From assembly GCA_034769895.1 (NCBI GenBank), contig CM068372.1, forward strand, positions 437,290,958-437,354,957: a stretch of DNA of 64,000 nucleotides, in the 5' to 3' direction. This DNA is from Magicicada septendecula. Lineage: Eukaryota; Arthropoda; Insecta; Hemiptera; Cicadidae. The position numbers and the translations under genes are program-made. The notes beneath the pieces were generated by a model, which worked only from the letters and a program-made list of their open reading frames with translations, did no database searches and had not been told where the DNA came from. Shown piece after piece: positions 46,146-57,952 of this stretch; within the stretch, counting starts at the first letter, position 1, and each line of letters opens with the position of its first letter.

Positions 46146-48340
46146 TTAAGTATTTTATTGACTTACAAATTTTTTTTTTTTAAAGAGGGGCCACAAGATA
46201 ATTAAAACTACGCCAAAAGCCTAGAGAAGCCAAAAATGCACTGGATCCAGTGAGACGGGACTTGCAATTAAAACTCACAAAATTAACAACCAATAAATTT
46301 TTATTACATCCTTCTCCTTTTTTTTTTATAACAAAACGTTAAATATTTATCTCCCAACAAAATCAGTGCATTCTCCTTAAAATATTTTTGGTTAATTTCT
46401 TGCTTTAAAAATAATTATAAAATTTAAATGAAATTAACAAAAGGATTTCTTTTACAATTGGGGTTACTTTTCCCCACTTAGCCCTATACCTAACCCCCAG
46501 AAATAACACATGAATATACAATACATATAAATGGACATATAAATATATATGTCTACAACTACAACACATACACACGTTCCACATCACAGTACAATTACAA
46601 CTTTCAACATTAATATCTTGCCACACCTCTTTCACCCCAGAAGGTACATAATTCACAATTCATAAATATTCTTGAACGCAACACCTATTGAAAGATCTTA
46701 ATACATATATATGTGTAACACCCGTGCCCCCAGGGCATACTAAAATTCAGGGATTGGCATAATGCCTGATACTACTATAAAGTGCTCCCACACTGAGCGC
46801 TTAGACTTGGAGGAAATATAATCATAATTCAGCCAAAATACAAGTGACCATAATAAATTAAAAAGAATTTAAGCGTGATAAATTATTGTGAAATATTAAT
46901 AACAGTAATGTGCCATGATGCTTTATAAACCTTTAAGACTTAATTTGGCCCAAAGGCCGACATGTTCCTAGGCAAGATCGTGCCTAACTAAACCTGTCCC
47001 AGGAGCATGTTCAAGTCTGCATGAAAATCCGCCTATACAGGATTAAACTGGGGACCCGACTGAAACTAACAAAAGAAACTCCTATCCATTATAGGACCCA
47101 AACTGAATATAAATATGTGAAATTAATGAATCAATTGAAAACTAAATTTAATCTGTGAAATTACATGATGAATGATAGAATTACTAGCACTAAGGTAACC
47201 CTTTTACTGAAAACTAGAAAGAAATTTACATGCCTGAATGGTAATCAGCCACGGATACATGCCAACCTCTGGGCTCACACTTAATATAAATAGTATTACA
47301 AAATGTACAAAAGATCCCCCCCCCCAAGTCCGCGCACTATTCTGTCCCGTTAACAGGGGACACAATTGAAAGGTGTAAAGCTTAAAGTCATTTTAGGGTG
47401 TGTCGCTATATGCCCACGAGTTCTAGTAGGTTACATTCACTTGTGTTAAAAAGTAATATTGGGTTGGTGTCACCTGATTTATTCCCTGGTGTGGAGTTTG
47501 AAGTCCTGGTCTAAAGCATTTTTGTGTTGGTGTGGCCTGTTCCTCGCTGTTCTCCTCCGGCAGATGAAGCTGAGAGCCTTGGATGTTAGGTTGTTCAGGT
47601 CATGATTTGGGGCTGGTCCTCGACGTGAAGCGAGGGACCCTAAGCATACAAATATTATCAGTGAGATCCTCCAACACTTATTCCCCCAGTTTACTCTCAC
47701 ACGCACCAAAATCCATTTATAATTTTAAACAATGCTTTAGGCCTACTTGAAATGAAAGTTTGACACACTCTACAACAGGTTATACGGGCATGTGGCCCTA
47801 TCTTTGAAAACATTAAGTTTGGCTAAAGTACATATTATTTTGCGTTAACATTGGTCAATTACGGGGCCTTAGTTAAGACTTCAATTACTGTTATACAATT
47901 AACTCATTTTGCATACTCTAATTCGCCACGTGGCGTGCGTGTAACAGGTTAACAATTTTCATTAACTCTTGTACGTATATTAAACAAACCCCCTTTTACG
48001 TTTCTTTAAATTAAACATATATAAGTATACTGCACTCACTTACCGCAGATCTGTTTTAATTTAGCCTGCCATAGGTGGAAGATGGAACAATTAAAAAAAA
48101 CTTCTTTGTCGGAGACTAGGCGAGGTGGTTAGTTCGAGCAGCGAAATCAGACAAGATCGGAACCGTTTATTCTACTCATTTTTCAACTCGCGCTTCGAGG
48201 CGTCCGCAAGGGAGCAGCACCAATCAAGCGCCGCTTCGTTACCTCATGTAGATTGTGCGCTAACCGTTAAACACAGTACGGCAGAACGCCCACCTCTAAA
48301 TACAGAAACCTATTTTTCTTTAGCGTATTAGCGCCGATTT
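46146..48340. other. non-coding DNA, possibly leader/LTR of the minus-strand Gypsy fossil
   Basis: This lies directly 5' of the gag-like region of the fossil on the minus strand, so part of it may be its leader and LTR, but no second LTR exists in the window for comparison. Short frames (46,405-46,656 and 47,479-47,709, minus) have no recognisable domain. Confidence 0.35.
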
Positions 48341-48679
48341 TATTCAATCGGCACACTGTACTATGTTCTTACATCTGCTTTTGTACTTGTATCAACGCTT
48401 TCGTGTCATCTGTTACTTCTTACGTCGTTCCTCTGTATCTTCTCTTTAATGTCTGCGTTTCTCTGCTTATTTCACCTCTTGGCGGCGTTCTTCTTTTTGC
48501 CGTCTTTCTGCTTTTTCCGACTCTTGTCATCATCGTTCCTCTGTCTGCAAGAGCAGCCCCTGGAAATTTTCCACCATCAGACTGGTATCCATTGTTTACT
48601 GATTAATTACAAATTAATTTGTACGTCGTCTTGTACAACGTATCCACTGTTTTTGACTGTTAATGGTTCTGTCGCACTT
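48341..48679. other. pyrimidine-rich DNA, unassigned
   Basis: The plus strand is rich in C and T, so the minus strand reads as a charged, E/K/R-rich stretch. It may continue the retroelement-like repeat at 48,680-48,975, but nothing definite can be said. Confidence 0.3.
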
Positions 48680-48975
48680 CTGCCCCACTGTTGCGATGGT
48701 CTCACTGATCGTCGTATGATACAGTGGAAAACAAAATAGAAGACAGCAACGAAGTTACTAAAAACAGGCTTTAGTCATCACAATCAACAGTGTGTAATCC
48801 AAGTAATTCAATAAGATTATACTCGTACTTTATTTCAAAATAAATTTATCCACACACAATAATAATGTCAATTAGTAGAGATCCACACAACAATCACTTT
48901 TCACTAACAGCCACTTGAAACGCACAGAGTAATCGCCCGAAGTAAACTGAAACTGACCATCCTTGAACACAGTTT
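48680..48975 (-). repeat. dispersed repeat, minus copy (see 13,268-13,545)
   Basis: The reverse complement matches 13,268-13,545, best around tattttgttttccactgta and the following catacgacgatcag. Two copies 35 kb apart in opposite orientation show that this is an interspersed family, probably part of a retroelement leader. Confidence 0.7.
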
Positions 48976-49057
48976 GCTGACCGGTACGGTCTGGAATAGA
49001 CTCCATTGTTGACGCATGGTAAATGTCACATAATTGTCTTTCATCTCAAGTAGCACT

Positions 49058-49106
49058 AATATGTACACACACTACGCACACTCATATTACAGCTGGGCTC
49101 TGCTAG
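49058..49106 (+). repeat. first partial monomer of the 80/93-bp satellite
   Basis: The sequence aatatgtac, then cacacactacgcacactc, atattacagctgggctctgc and tag is the beginning of the long monomer of the satellite found from 57,953 onward. It is cut by the Gypsy insertion, which means the array once started here. Confidence 0.9.
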
Positions 49107-50454
49107 TGTGACGATTTTAAATATATCGAAAATCGCACAAATTAAAATTTTTAATTTTAATAAGTAAGAGTATCATACACCCTTACCTATACCCAGATTC
49201 CTGAATCAACTTGAAACTTTCCAGTACCAACACGCCAAGAAAGGTATTAAGTAAAGAATAATAATAATAATTACTTTAATTATTAAAAATGCGACTATAT
49301 AAATAAAGAAATCCCTAAATCATAATAAAGTAAACATAAAGTATTTACATTCTAATTAATGAATAATTAATAATATATAAAGTACGAACTATTTTCTTAG
49401 TGCGTAAATACGCACCAGCTTACTGAGCCCTCGCCCCTAAACTATACGCGCATTCGCCAGTAGAACTTCGCCATGACAAGATGTGAGTTTTGTGTTGTGT
49501 ACATACACGTACGTGTATGTCCTTAAAAGTATATCCAGCGTGAGATGGTTTTATTGTGAATAATGTAGTGTGTAGAGTTAGTGAGAATACATACAGAAAG
49601 AAAAAGGTAGCCAACACATCTCTTTTTAAAATATAAAATGTAAGTGTAAGATATGTAACTACTAGACTTTAGTACTGCGAAGTGAGAACTATAATTAAAA
49701 TAAAAAAATGTGAACTACAAAAGTCTGGACCAAGGAAAGTGAAACTACAACAATTGGAACTTCAGGTAAACAACCGATTTTCGAGAGCAGAAATAATCAA
49801 CCCGATGTAGATTCACCAGGAACAACGTACTCCACCCTTAGAAGACGACAGGAGATGCCCCAAGGATACAACAACAACCTCATATGAAATTCAGGTGATA
49901 TCAAACCACAACTTTTGTAAATTTCGCCTTAATAAAAGAAGTAACAAAGAACTTTAAAGAACTTTAGCAATGTAAAGAACAAATTATCAGATTTGTAAAT
50001 TTTGTAATTTTGTAATGAAGTAATAGTAACCGCAATGTATAGATAAATGTAAGATAATAATGCAGAGTATCACCAATATTATTCTTCCAATAATATGGTT
50101 GAAGTTTTGATAAATTAATTATTTTGAGAAAGTTGAGACCCGGATCCGTGGTATTAAAACTAACATCTATATGAATAAATTTTGAGATAAAACGAATAAT
50201 ATACTTAAGATCTTTGAAGCAGTAAAAGCAGAATTTACTAAAATAACTTTTCTTTAAAATCAAGCATAATATTTGAATAGCAATAAAGAGATGTTTTCGC
50301 TAACACCTAGTGAGTGAATAAATTTATGCAAACCTTGTCAATTTCCTATATCATAATTGTTTTGTAATTTGTTTGTAAGTATTTTTACTAACAACGGCAG
50401 CTAGTTTAATTTAACTGGTAAAGAATTGAACTAGTTCCCGACTTTTGTGTTGTC
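49107..50454 (+). repeat. 5' LTR
   Basis: Begins TGTGACG and is nearly identical to the 3' LTR. The similarity ends after ttttgtgttgtc. The 3' LTR has about 20 further bases, ending in CA, that the 5' copy does not share. Confidence 0.9.
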
Positions 50455-51260
50455 GTACCAAGCTTTTACAGTACCAAAATTGCGCAACTCTGCTTTGTAA
50501 AAAAATTGTGTATTGTGCTGTTGTTTTAATAATTAATTGTGTACAGAGTGTCACGCACAAAATTGCACCATTACTACTTTAAAGCAAGAAATAATTATGT
50601 TGCTGTTGTTGTGTAATTTTATAATTCGTTAACGATAACTAGGACAAACATAAATTTATTCACTCAGAAATAAACAAAAATAAATGAGTAAAATTTTAAT
50701 TATGTTATAATAATATTAGTATCGCGACTTTGGCGTATTAAGCAAGTCATAGCTGGTAAGTATTCCATTCCAAACAAGTCGATAGAAACCAGTCTGTTCA
50801 TGTCAAATACGTGTTGTGGAATGTAAACTCTCCCCTTTGTATACACCCTTCTCATTCATAACCCCTCCTCCCCATACGAAAACAAAACCATATTAGACAA
50901 CCTCTTTCCTGTTTTGTATTGTCCTGAATTACCACCCTACGCAACTCGACGACACCCCAAAACAGCTGACTCTTTGTGCTGTTGTTAAAGCAATGAACTT
51001 TCCGTATATGAAATTTCTCTCTACTAAAATGGTATTATCATTTTGTTTTGATTAATTATATATGTCAATACTGAGAATTTAATTGTTGTGAGATAAGTTA
51101 TGTTGATTAATTAAGATAAGATTGCATATGGAATCTTAATATGAAATAAGATATATATGTGTATGTGTTTAAATGAATTAACGTTAACTATGTTAAACAT
51201 TGAGAAAACGAATTAAAGTAAGTGACATAAGATTTGTCGTTCGTAATACGTCGTGTATTT
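50455..51260 (+). other. leader of the Gypsy element
   Basis: Non-coding stretch between the 5' LTR and the gag region. The primer-binding site could not be assigned to a tRNA by eye. Confidence 0.5.
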
Positions 51261-52680
51261 AAAGTTGTTATTATCAAAAATGGCTCAATTTAACCCCGAT
51301 TTGTTGTTGAAAGACGAATTAAGCTATGAAGCATTATTGCGTGGTCTTCCCTACTCTAATGTAACTGTCGCGGAACTTCGCAAGACGTTACGTGAAAATA
51401 AACCGGACAAACCCTCACTAGTAAATCATTTGAGTGTTTTAGATTTTGAATACGAAAAAGAAACGTGAGTATACGGAACTAACGTCGATCGCACAAACCC
51501 TGCGTGATGAAAAATCTCCCGCAGTAATATTACGCACCACCCAAAGAATCGAGCATCTAACCCGTCGTATCACCAATTTGTTGAACTGGCCAGGTGATAA
51601 AGATACCCCTCATGATGTACAAAAATTCGCCGAGGAAGCATTACAACAATTACCTGAGATAATGCGCGAATTACGTCGACGATCCGAATCGTTTAGATTA
51701 GACGAAATCGAAGAAGCAATGACGAAATTAAATATTTCACCTACCCAATCCCCGACTCAAGGACAGCCAAACGGTACTGCAAAAATTCAGATTCTGCAGG
51801 AATCAAATATAAATCCATTCAAGGAACGGTTAACTGATAGTCAAGTAAATATTCAACCAGTAAACGTTACGTCGCTCCCTAATGAACTAGAAAATATGAC
51901 CCGTACCTACGATTTACCTTCTCACTTGCGGACTAATCAATCTGCGGAAAAACCTAGAATGATGAGTCAAATAAATCTAACTCCCGAGCTCTATGGAAAG
52001 ATAACCCACCCTGTAGAAAGCATTTTGTCTGACATACCAATTACTGATGGGCTGAATATTACAAAGCTCCTTGATTTTATCAAGCACATCTTACAATTAA
52101 AGGACCTGCAACAACTAAGAGATAACCAGATTTTGCAAGTAATTTTACCTAAGTGTAGACCTGCATTAAAAGATAGAGTGTTAGAATCTCTAAGGTATAA
52201 TCAATCGGTAGAAGAACTTCACACCACACTAATAAGACATTTCATTCCCACCGGTATCTACGAAGAATTGAAGCGAAACTTAGTACTTCGTGCACAAGGC
52301 ACATACGAGAGACTAGCTCATTATATATCTGAGGTAAGAGAATCTGCTTTATTGCTACAAGTTAAATGGAGTGAACAACAGTTAGTAGACACTATCTTAG
52401 TAGGACTATCCCCCGAGGAGCGATCTCGCCTAGCACTCATGAAGCGACCTACCACTTTCACCGAACTAGAACTATGTTGTATACATTCATCCAACGTCTG
52501 GTATTCTGACCAGAATAGACGCGTTTCTATGTCCCTGAGTCAACACAGAGATTCCTTCCAAACTCGACCAATTGGAAATGATACCCGAAACTACCGCGAT
52601 AAGCGATTCGTAAGTACATATAAAACCCAAAGTTATCCCCATGTAACATACTCCAAACCGACCAATCAAAAAAACATGTG
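51260..52680 (+). pseudogene. gag region of the Gypsy element
   Basis: Retrotransposon gag-like region with a capsid-like central part (about 51,990-52,480) rich in conserved hydrophobic and charged residues. No zinc knuckle was noticed. It precedes pol directly, as usual in Ty3/Gypsy elements. Confidence 0.75.
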
Positions 52681-55600
52681 AAGCTGGAAGAACGAAAATC
52701 CTACGTCTTCCGAAGCACCAGAAGGAAAGGTAACAACAATACTAAGCATCAAATAAAAATAAATAAAAATAAACGCATAGACCCTTACTTAACAAAATTT
52801 ATCGAGAAGTGCAACTCTATTGGTGCATGTAAAACAAATATATGCCAACTACCCTATGTAAAGATAGACCTTGGAGCAACGAATACCCTTGGTTTAATTG
52901 ATTCCGGATCTACCCGTAGTATAATTAGTAAACAGTTAGCAACCTTATTAGCTAATCATAAACTGATTAAACGTAGCCAAATGGTGAACATAAAGTGTAC
53001 CACCGCAAATAAACAAAATCTAAAGATATCGCACAGTATTACGGTGAAATTAAAAATAAAGAATTTTACTTGGTACATTCCCCTACTAGTAGCTGAAGAG
53101 TTAGGACAAAACTTAATATTAGGCGCGGATTTTATAAGAAAAACTGCCTTAATCCTTGATATATCTGCAAAACAATATTTCTTCAGATTTGATCGTACTC
53201 GAAAATATCAGTTCGACTCCGAGTTAAGTAACGACGCTAATTGTGAAACCGCAACTATTCATTCAGAGCGTCATGAATCGAGTCTGAGTCATTTAAAAGG
53301 AAATGAGAGACTAAGAATCCAAAAGTTAATAAAAAAATGTTCTGCTGTACTCACCCCCAAGTTAGGATTAACTCATTTAATCGAATATAAAATAAATCTT
53401 AGTGACAGTAAGGTAATACGACTGCACCCATACAAATTATCTCCGCCCAAGATGGAAATCATGAGAAACCACATTAACAAACTCCTTGATCAGCACGTCA
53501 TTGAACCGTCAACGTCTCCATACTCATCACCTGCATTCCTAGTACCAAAAGGAACTGACAAACATAGACTAGTCGTGGATTATAGACAACTAAATAAGAG
53601 TATATAATTTGAATCGATACCACTGCCCGACATTCACAGTGCGTTTCACTATTTTACAAAAGCGAAAATCTTCACCATAATGGATCTCAACCAAGCATTC
53701 CATCAAATCCCACTAGCTGAGGAATCAAAACATTTAACTGCTTTTGCTGTCCCATTTAATCTATATCAATTTACGAGAGTACCATTCGGTATATCACAAG
53801 GAAGTTCAGTATGTAGCCGACTGTTAGAAAAAATTTTCCATGACGTTAAATTTAAATTTGTATATCATTATCTTGACGATATAGTAGTGTATAGTGAGTC
53901 AATGGATCAACATATTGATCACTTGCGTGAAGTATTATCCAGGTTAAAGAAAGCCGGACTGACCGTAAACCCGAGTAAAGTTAATTTCGCAGTAAAACAA
54001 TTCTCCTTCTTAGGTCACATAGTATCAGCCGAAGGTAAGGTTACCATCGATCCCGAACGTACACGCGCAATCCGAGAATTTTTACCTCCGAGAGACGTCA
54101 AAGGTATAGCTCGATTTTTAGGTATGATTAATTATTTTCATAAGTACATACCCCACTTAGCGGATATAGCAGCCCCATTGAATGCCTTAAGAAAGAAAGG
54201 AACGAAATTCGAGTGGACTACTCAACATCAAGAAGCGTTTGAAACACTTAAAGAAAGCATTATATCCCCACCTGTATTACAGTTAGCGGATTTCAGTAAA
54301 CCATTTATCGTACAGACCGATAGTTCAAGTGTAGCATTAGGAGCCGTAATATACCAGGAAATAAATAATACTAGACTCCCGATCAGCTATGCATCCCGTA
54401 CATTGACTGAGCAAGAAAGGAAGTTCTCAGCCTATGAACTTGAATGTTTAGCCGTAGTATTCGCCTTTGATAAATTCAAACCATTTTTGGAACACAAAGA
54501 ATTTCTACTAGAAACCGATAATCAAGCTTTATCATGGTTGTTGAATCACCCAAAACAGTTAGGTCGTATCGGAAGATGGGTGTTAAGATTAAATTGCTAC
54601 AAGTTCAAAGTGCAACATATTCGTGGTACTCAAAATGTAGTAGCCGATACTCTATCCCGCATGTTCCAACTACCCAATACAAGATCTGGAGAAGACAATA
54701 TTGAAACCACTACCGTTAATACACTAATTACTAACTTTCCCCTTGCATTTAAGGATATAGCATATCACCAACAACAAGATCCGAAATTGTGCAAAATAAT
54801 CGAACAAATAGAAAAAGGAAATAACTCTGACAAATATATATTGAGTAAAAGAGTACTTTGTTTTAAAAAGGCAAACGGAAAATTACTAAGAATAATCGCC
54901 CCGGAAATAATCAAACCCATGTTAATGGAGTACTACCATTCATCGACAATTGGAGCTCATATGGGAATTAGGAAAACTATACATCGTATTCGCAAGGAAT
55001 ACCACTGGGAAAACATGAACATGAATAGTGAAATAAAAAAGTTCGTGAAAGAATGCGAAATTTGTGCCCTGAGCAAACCAGCAAGAATCTGCCAAGTCGG
55101 AAAATTAATCTCCGAAATACCTACCACTCCCTTCTCGAAAATATACATAGACTATTCTGGACCTTATCCCCGCTCTAAATCCGGAAATACTATGCTGTTA
55201 ATTTGTGTAGACTCATTCACTAAATTCGTGTGGATGTATCCTATGCGTCGTGCATTAGCATCTACGACAATTAAAATTCTACAAGAACGACTATTTAAAG
55301 ACTATGGTACACCTTTAAACTTAATATCTGACAATGGACCCCAGTTTAAGTCGAAAGAATTTAATGACATGTGTTTTAAATTAGGTATAAATCACATTAC
55401 CGTGACCGAGTACAGACCGCAAGGAAATCTAGCAGAAAGATACTTGCGTAACTTAAAATCAGCATTAATATCTTATCATGCTAAAGACCAGACAACCTGG
55501 GATCAAAATATTTCGTGGATACAATTTGCATTCAATTCAGCGTATCATGAAGGTCATAAATCAACACCATTTGATTTGCTGTACAAGTACAAACCCAACC

Positions 55601-55996
55601 ATCCTTTAACCACAAAGTGGAAAATCAATGAGTTATTACCCCGCGACGTAAATGGGAATAACATACGAAAAATATGGAACGAAGCTCGTGCAAATTTGAG
55701 AGCGAATTTACAAAAATCAAGGAAGTATCATGAGCATAATAATAGGCAAATAAAGTATAAAATAGGTGATTTTAGTAATGTATAAAACGCATCCTATGAG
55801 TAAAGCAGTTGATAGGACCACTTCGAAACTATCATATCGATGGTGTGGCCCCTACCAAATTCATAAATTCATCACCCCCGTTACTGTAGCTCTGTACGAA
55901 CCCAATACAGAAAATTACGTTCGCAGAAGCCATCTGTCTCAAATAAAAAAATGTTTTACGTGTCAAAATACAGAAGAAAGACTACGAGAAAGATAG
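52680..55996 (+). pseudogene. pol region of the Gypsy element
   Basis: Domain order is aspartic protease (about 52,850-53,180, DSGST box), reverse transcriptase (about 53,400-53,990, YLDD box), RNase H (about 54,290-54,660), zinc-binding domain and integrase core (about 54,930-55,600), and an integrase C-terminal part to 55,996. The order RT-RH-IN is diagnostic of Ty3/Gypsy rather than Ty1/Copia. Confidence 0.88.
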
Positions 55997-56584
55997 AAAA
56001 CCTAGAATACTATCTAAGTATTAAGAATAAAATATGTTGTATATACTTATACCGAAATAGGATAAGATTGTGCAACATCCTATACTATAAGTGAGTATAA
56101 ACAAAAAAACCCTTCGTACGAATACTAGCGAGGCCTGATCAACCTTAGCTAATGTCCTGCGAGAATGATATTATACATGAGAAATCTGATGACAATGATA
56201 ATGAAGATGAAGAGAGAGAAAGAAAGAAAGAAAAATAATCCTTAGCGCTGTAAACTAAAAGTAATCCTATTGTTCTCACAATACGTGATTATTATTAGTA
56301 ACATACTCATGAGTATAACTCCGTAAAACGAGTGACCAATTCAAGAAAAAACCGGTAGTAGATGTAAGAATTAAAATAAGGTAGATTTACGTTTTGTGTA
56401 TTTTATATAGTAGATGTAGTAGAATTTAGATGTGACATAAGTGTAAGATAATCAATTGATGAATAGAAATAATCTGAGAGAGAGAAATTTCAGTATGAAA
56501 TTTTGTGTCCAAATATAAGTGTTTATTAGATTTTCTATTATTCCACCCCCCCCACCCCGTTTTTCATAGTTAAGTGCAGGAGGA
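55997..56584 (+). other. 3' non-coding part of the Gypsy element
   Basis: No envelope-like coding. The last bases before the 3' LTR, gtgcaggagga, form a short purine-rich tract in the position of the polypurine primer. Confidence 0.6.
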
Positions 56585-57952
56585 TGTGACGATTTTAAAT
56601 ATATCGAAAATCGCACAAATTAAAATTTTTAATTTTAATAAGTAAGAGTATCATACACCCTTACCTATACCCAGATTCCTGAATCAACTTGAAACTTTCC
56701 AGTACCAACACGCCAAGAAAGGTATTAAGTAAAGAATAATAATAATAATTACTTTAATTATTAAAAATGCGACTATATAAATAAAGAAATCCCTAAATCA
56801 TAATAAAGTAAACATAAAGTATTTACATTCTAATTAATGAATAATTAATCATATATAAAGTACGAACTATTTTCTTAGTGCGTAAATACGCACCAGCTTA
56901 CTGAGCCCTCGCCACTAAACTATACGCGCATTCGCCAGTAGAACTTCGCCATGACAAGATGTGAGTTTTGTGTTGTGTACATACACGTACGTGTATGTCC
57001 TTAAAAGTATATCCAGCGTGAGATGGTTTTATTGTGAATAATGTAGTGTGTAGAGTTAGTGAGAATACATACAGAAAGAAAAAGGTAGTCAACACATCTC
57101 TTTTTAAAATATAAAATGTAAGTGTAAGATATGTAACTACTAGACTTTAGTACTGCGAAGTGAGAACTATAATTAAAATAAAAAAATGTGAACTACAAAA
57201 GTCTGGACCAAGGAAAGTGAAACTACAACAATTGGAACTTCAGGTAAACAACCGATTTTCGAGAGCAGAAATAATCAACCCGATGTAGATTCACCAGGAA
57301 CAACGTACTCCACCCTTAGAAGACGACAGGAGATGCCCCAAGGATACAACAACAACCTCATATGAAATTCAGGTGATATCAAACCACAACTTTTGTAAAT
57401 TTCGCCTTAATAAAAGAAGTAACAAAGAACTTTAAAGAACTTTAGCAATGTAAAGAACAAATTATCAGATTTGTAAATTTTGTAATTTTGTAATGAAGTA
57501 ATAGTAACCGCAATGTATAGATAAATGTAAGATAATAATGCAGAGTATCACCAATATTATTCTTCCAATAATATGGTTGAAGTTTTGATAAATTAATTAT
57601 TTTGAGAAAGTTGAGACCCGGATCCGTGGTATTAAAACTAACATCTATATGAATAAATTTTGAGATAAAACGAATAATATACTTAAAATCTTTGAAGCAG
57701 TAAAAGCAGAATTTACTAAAATAACTTTTCTTTAAAATCAAGCATAATATTTGAATAGCAATAAAGAGATGTTTTCACTAACACCTAGTGAGTGAATAAA
57801 TTTATGAAAACCTTGTCAATTTCCTATATCATAATTGTTTTGTAATTTGTTTGTAAGTATTTTTACTAACAACGGCAGCTAGTTTAATTTAACTGGTAAA
57901 GAATTGAACTAGTTCCCGACTTTTGTGTTGTCTTAACAAGGGAGACGGCACA
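56585..57952 (+). repeat. 3' LTR
   Basis: Matches the 5' LTR over 56,585-57,932. If the following ttaacaagggagacggcaca is included it ends in CA directly before the ctag target site. The two LTR ends therefore differ, which may reflect the element's history or an imprecise boundary. Confidence 0.85.

Larger units (their letters stand above)
49107..57952 (+). mobile_element. Ty3/Gypsy LTR retrotransposon, young but broken
   Basis: LTRs share 1,348 bp (49,107-50,454 and 56,585-57,932) and differ at about six sites (about 0.4-0.5%), so the insertion is geologically recent. The parts are a leader, a gag region, and a pol region with protease, reverse transcriptase, RNase H and integrase in Gypsy order. 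No envelope-like region is seen. The coding region is broken (about three or four breaks). Both sides are satellite DNA, and ctag occurs at 49,103-49,106 and 57,953-57,956 as a likely 4-bp target duplication. The family is Ty3/Gypsy (Metaviridae), lineage not assigned. Confidence 0.9.

Noticed and set aside
47479-47709. Minus-strand 76-codon frame as a host gene
   Set aside because: No recognisable domain, no splice context, and it lies in what is probably the non-coding 5' region of the Gypsy fossil.
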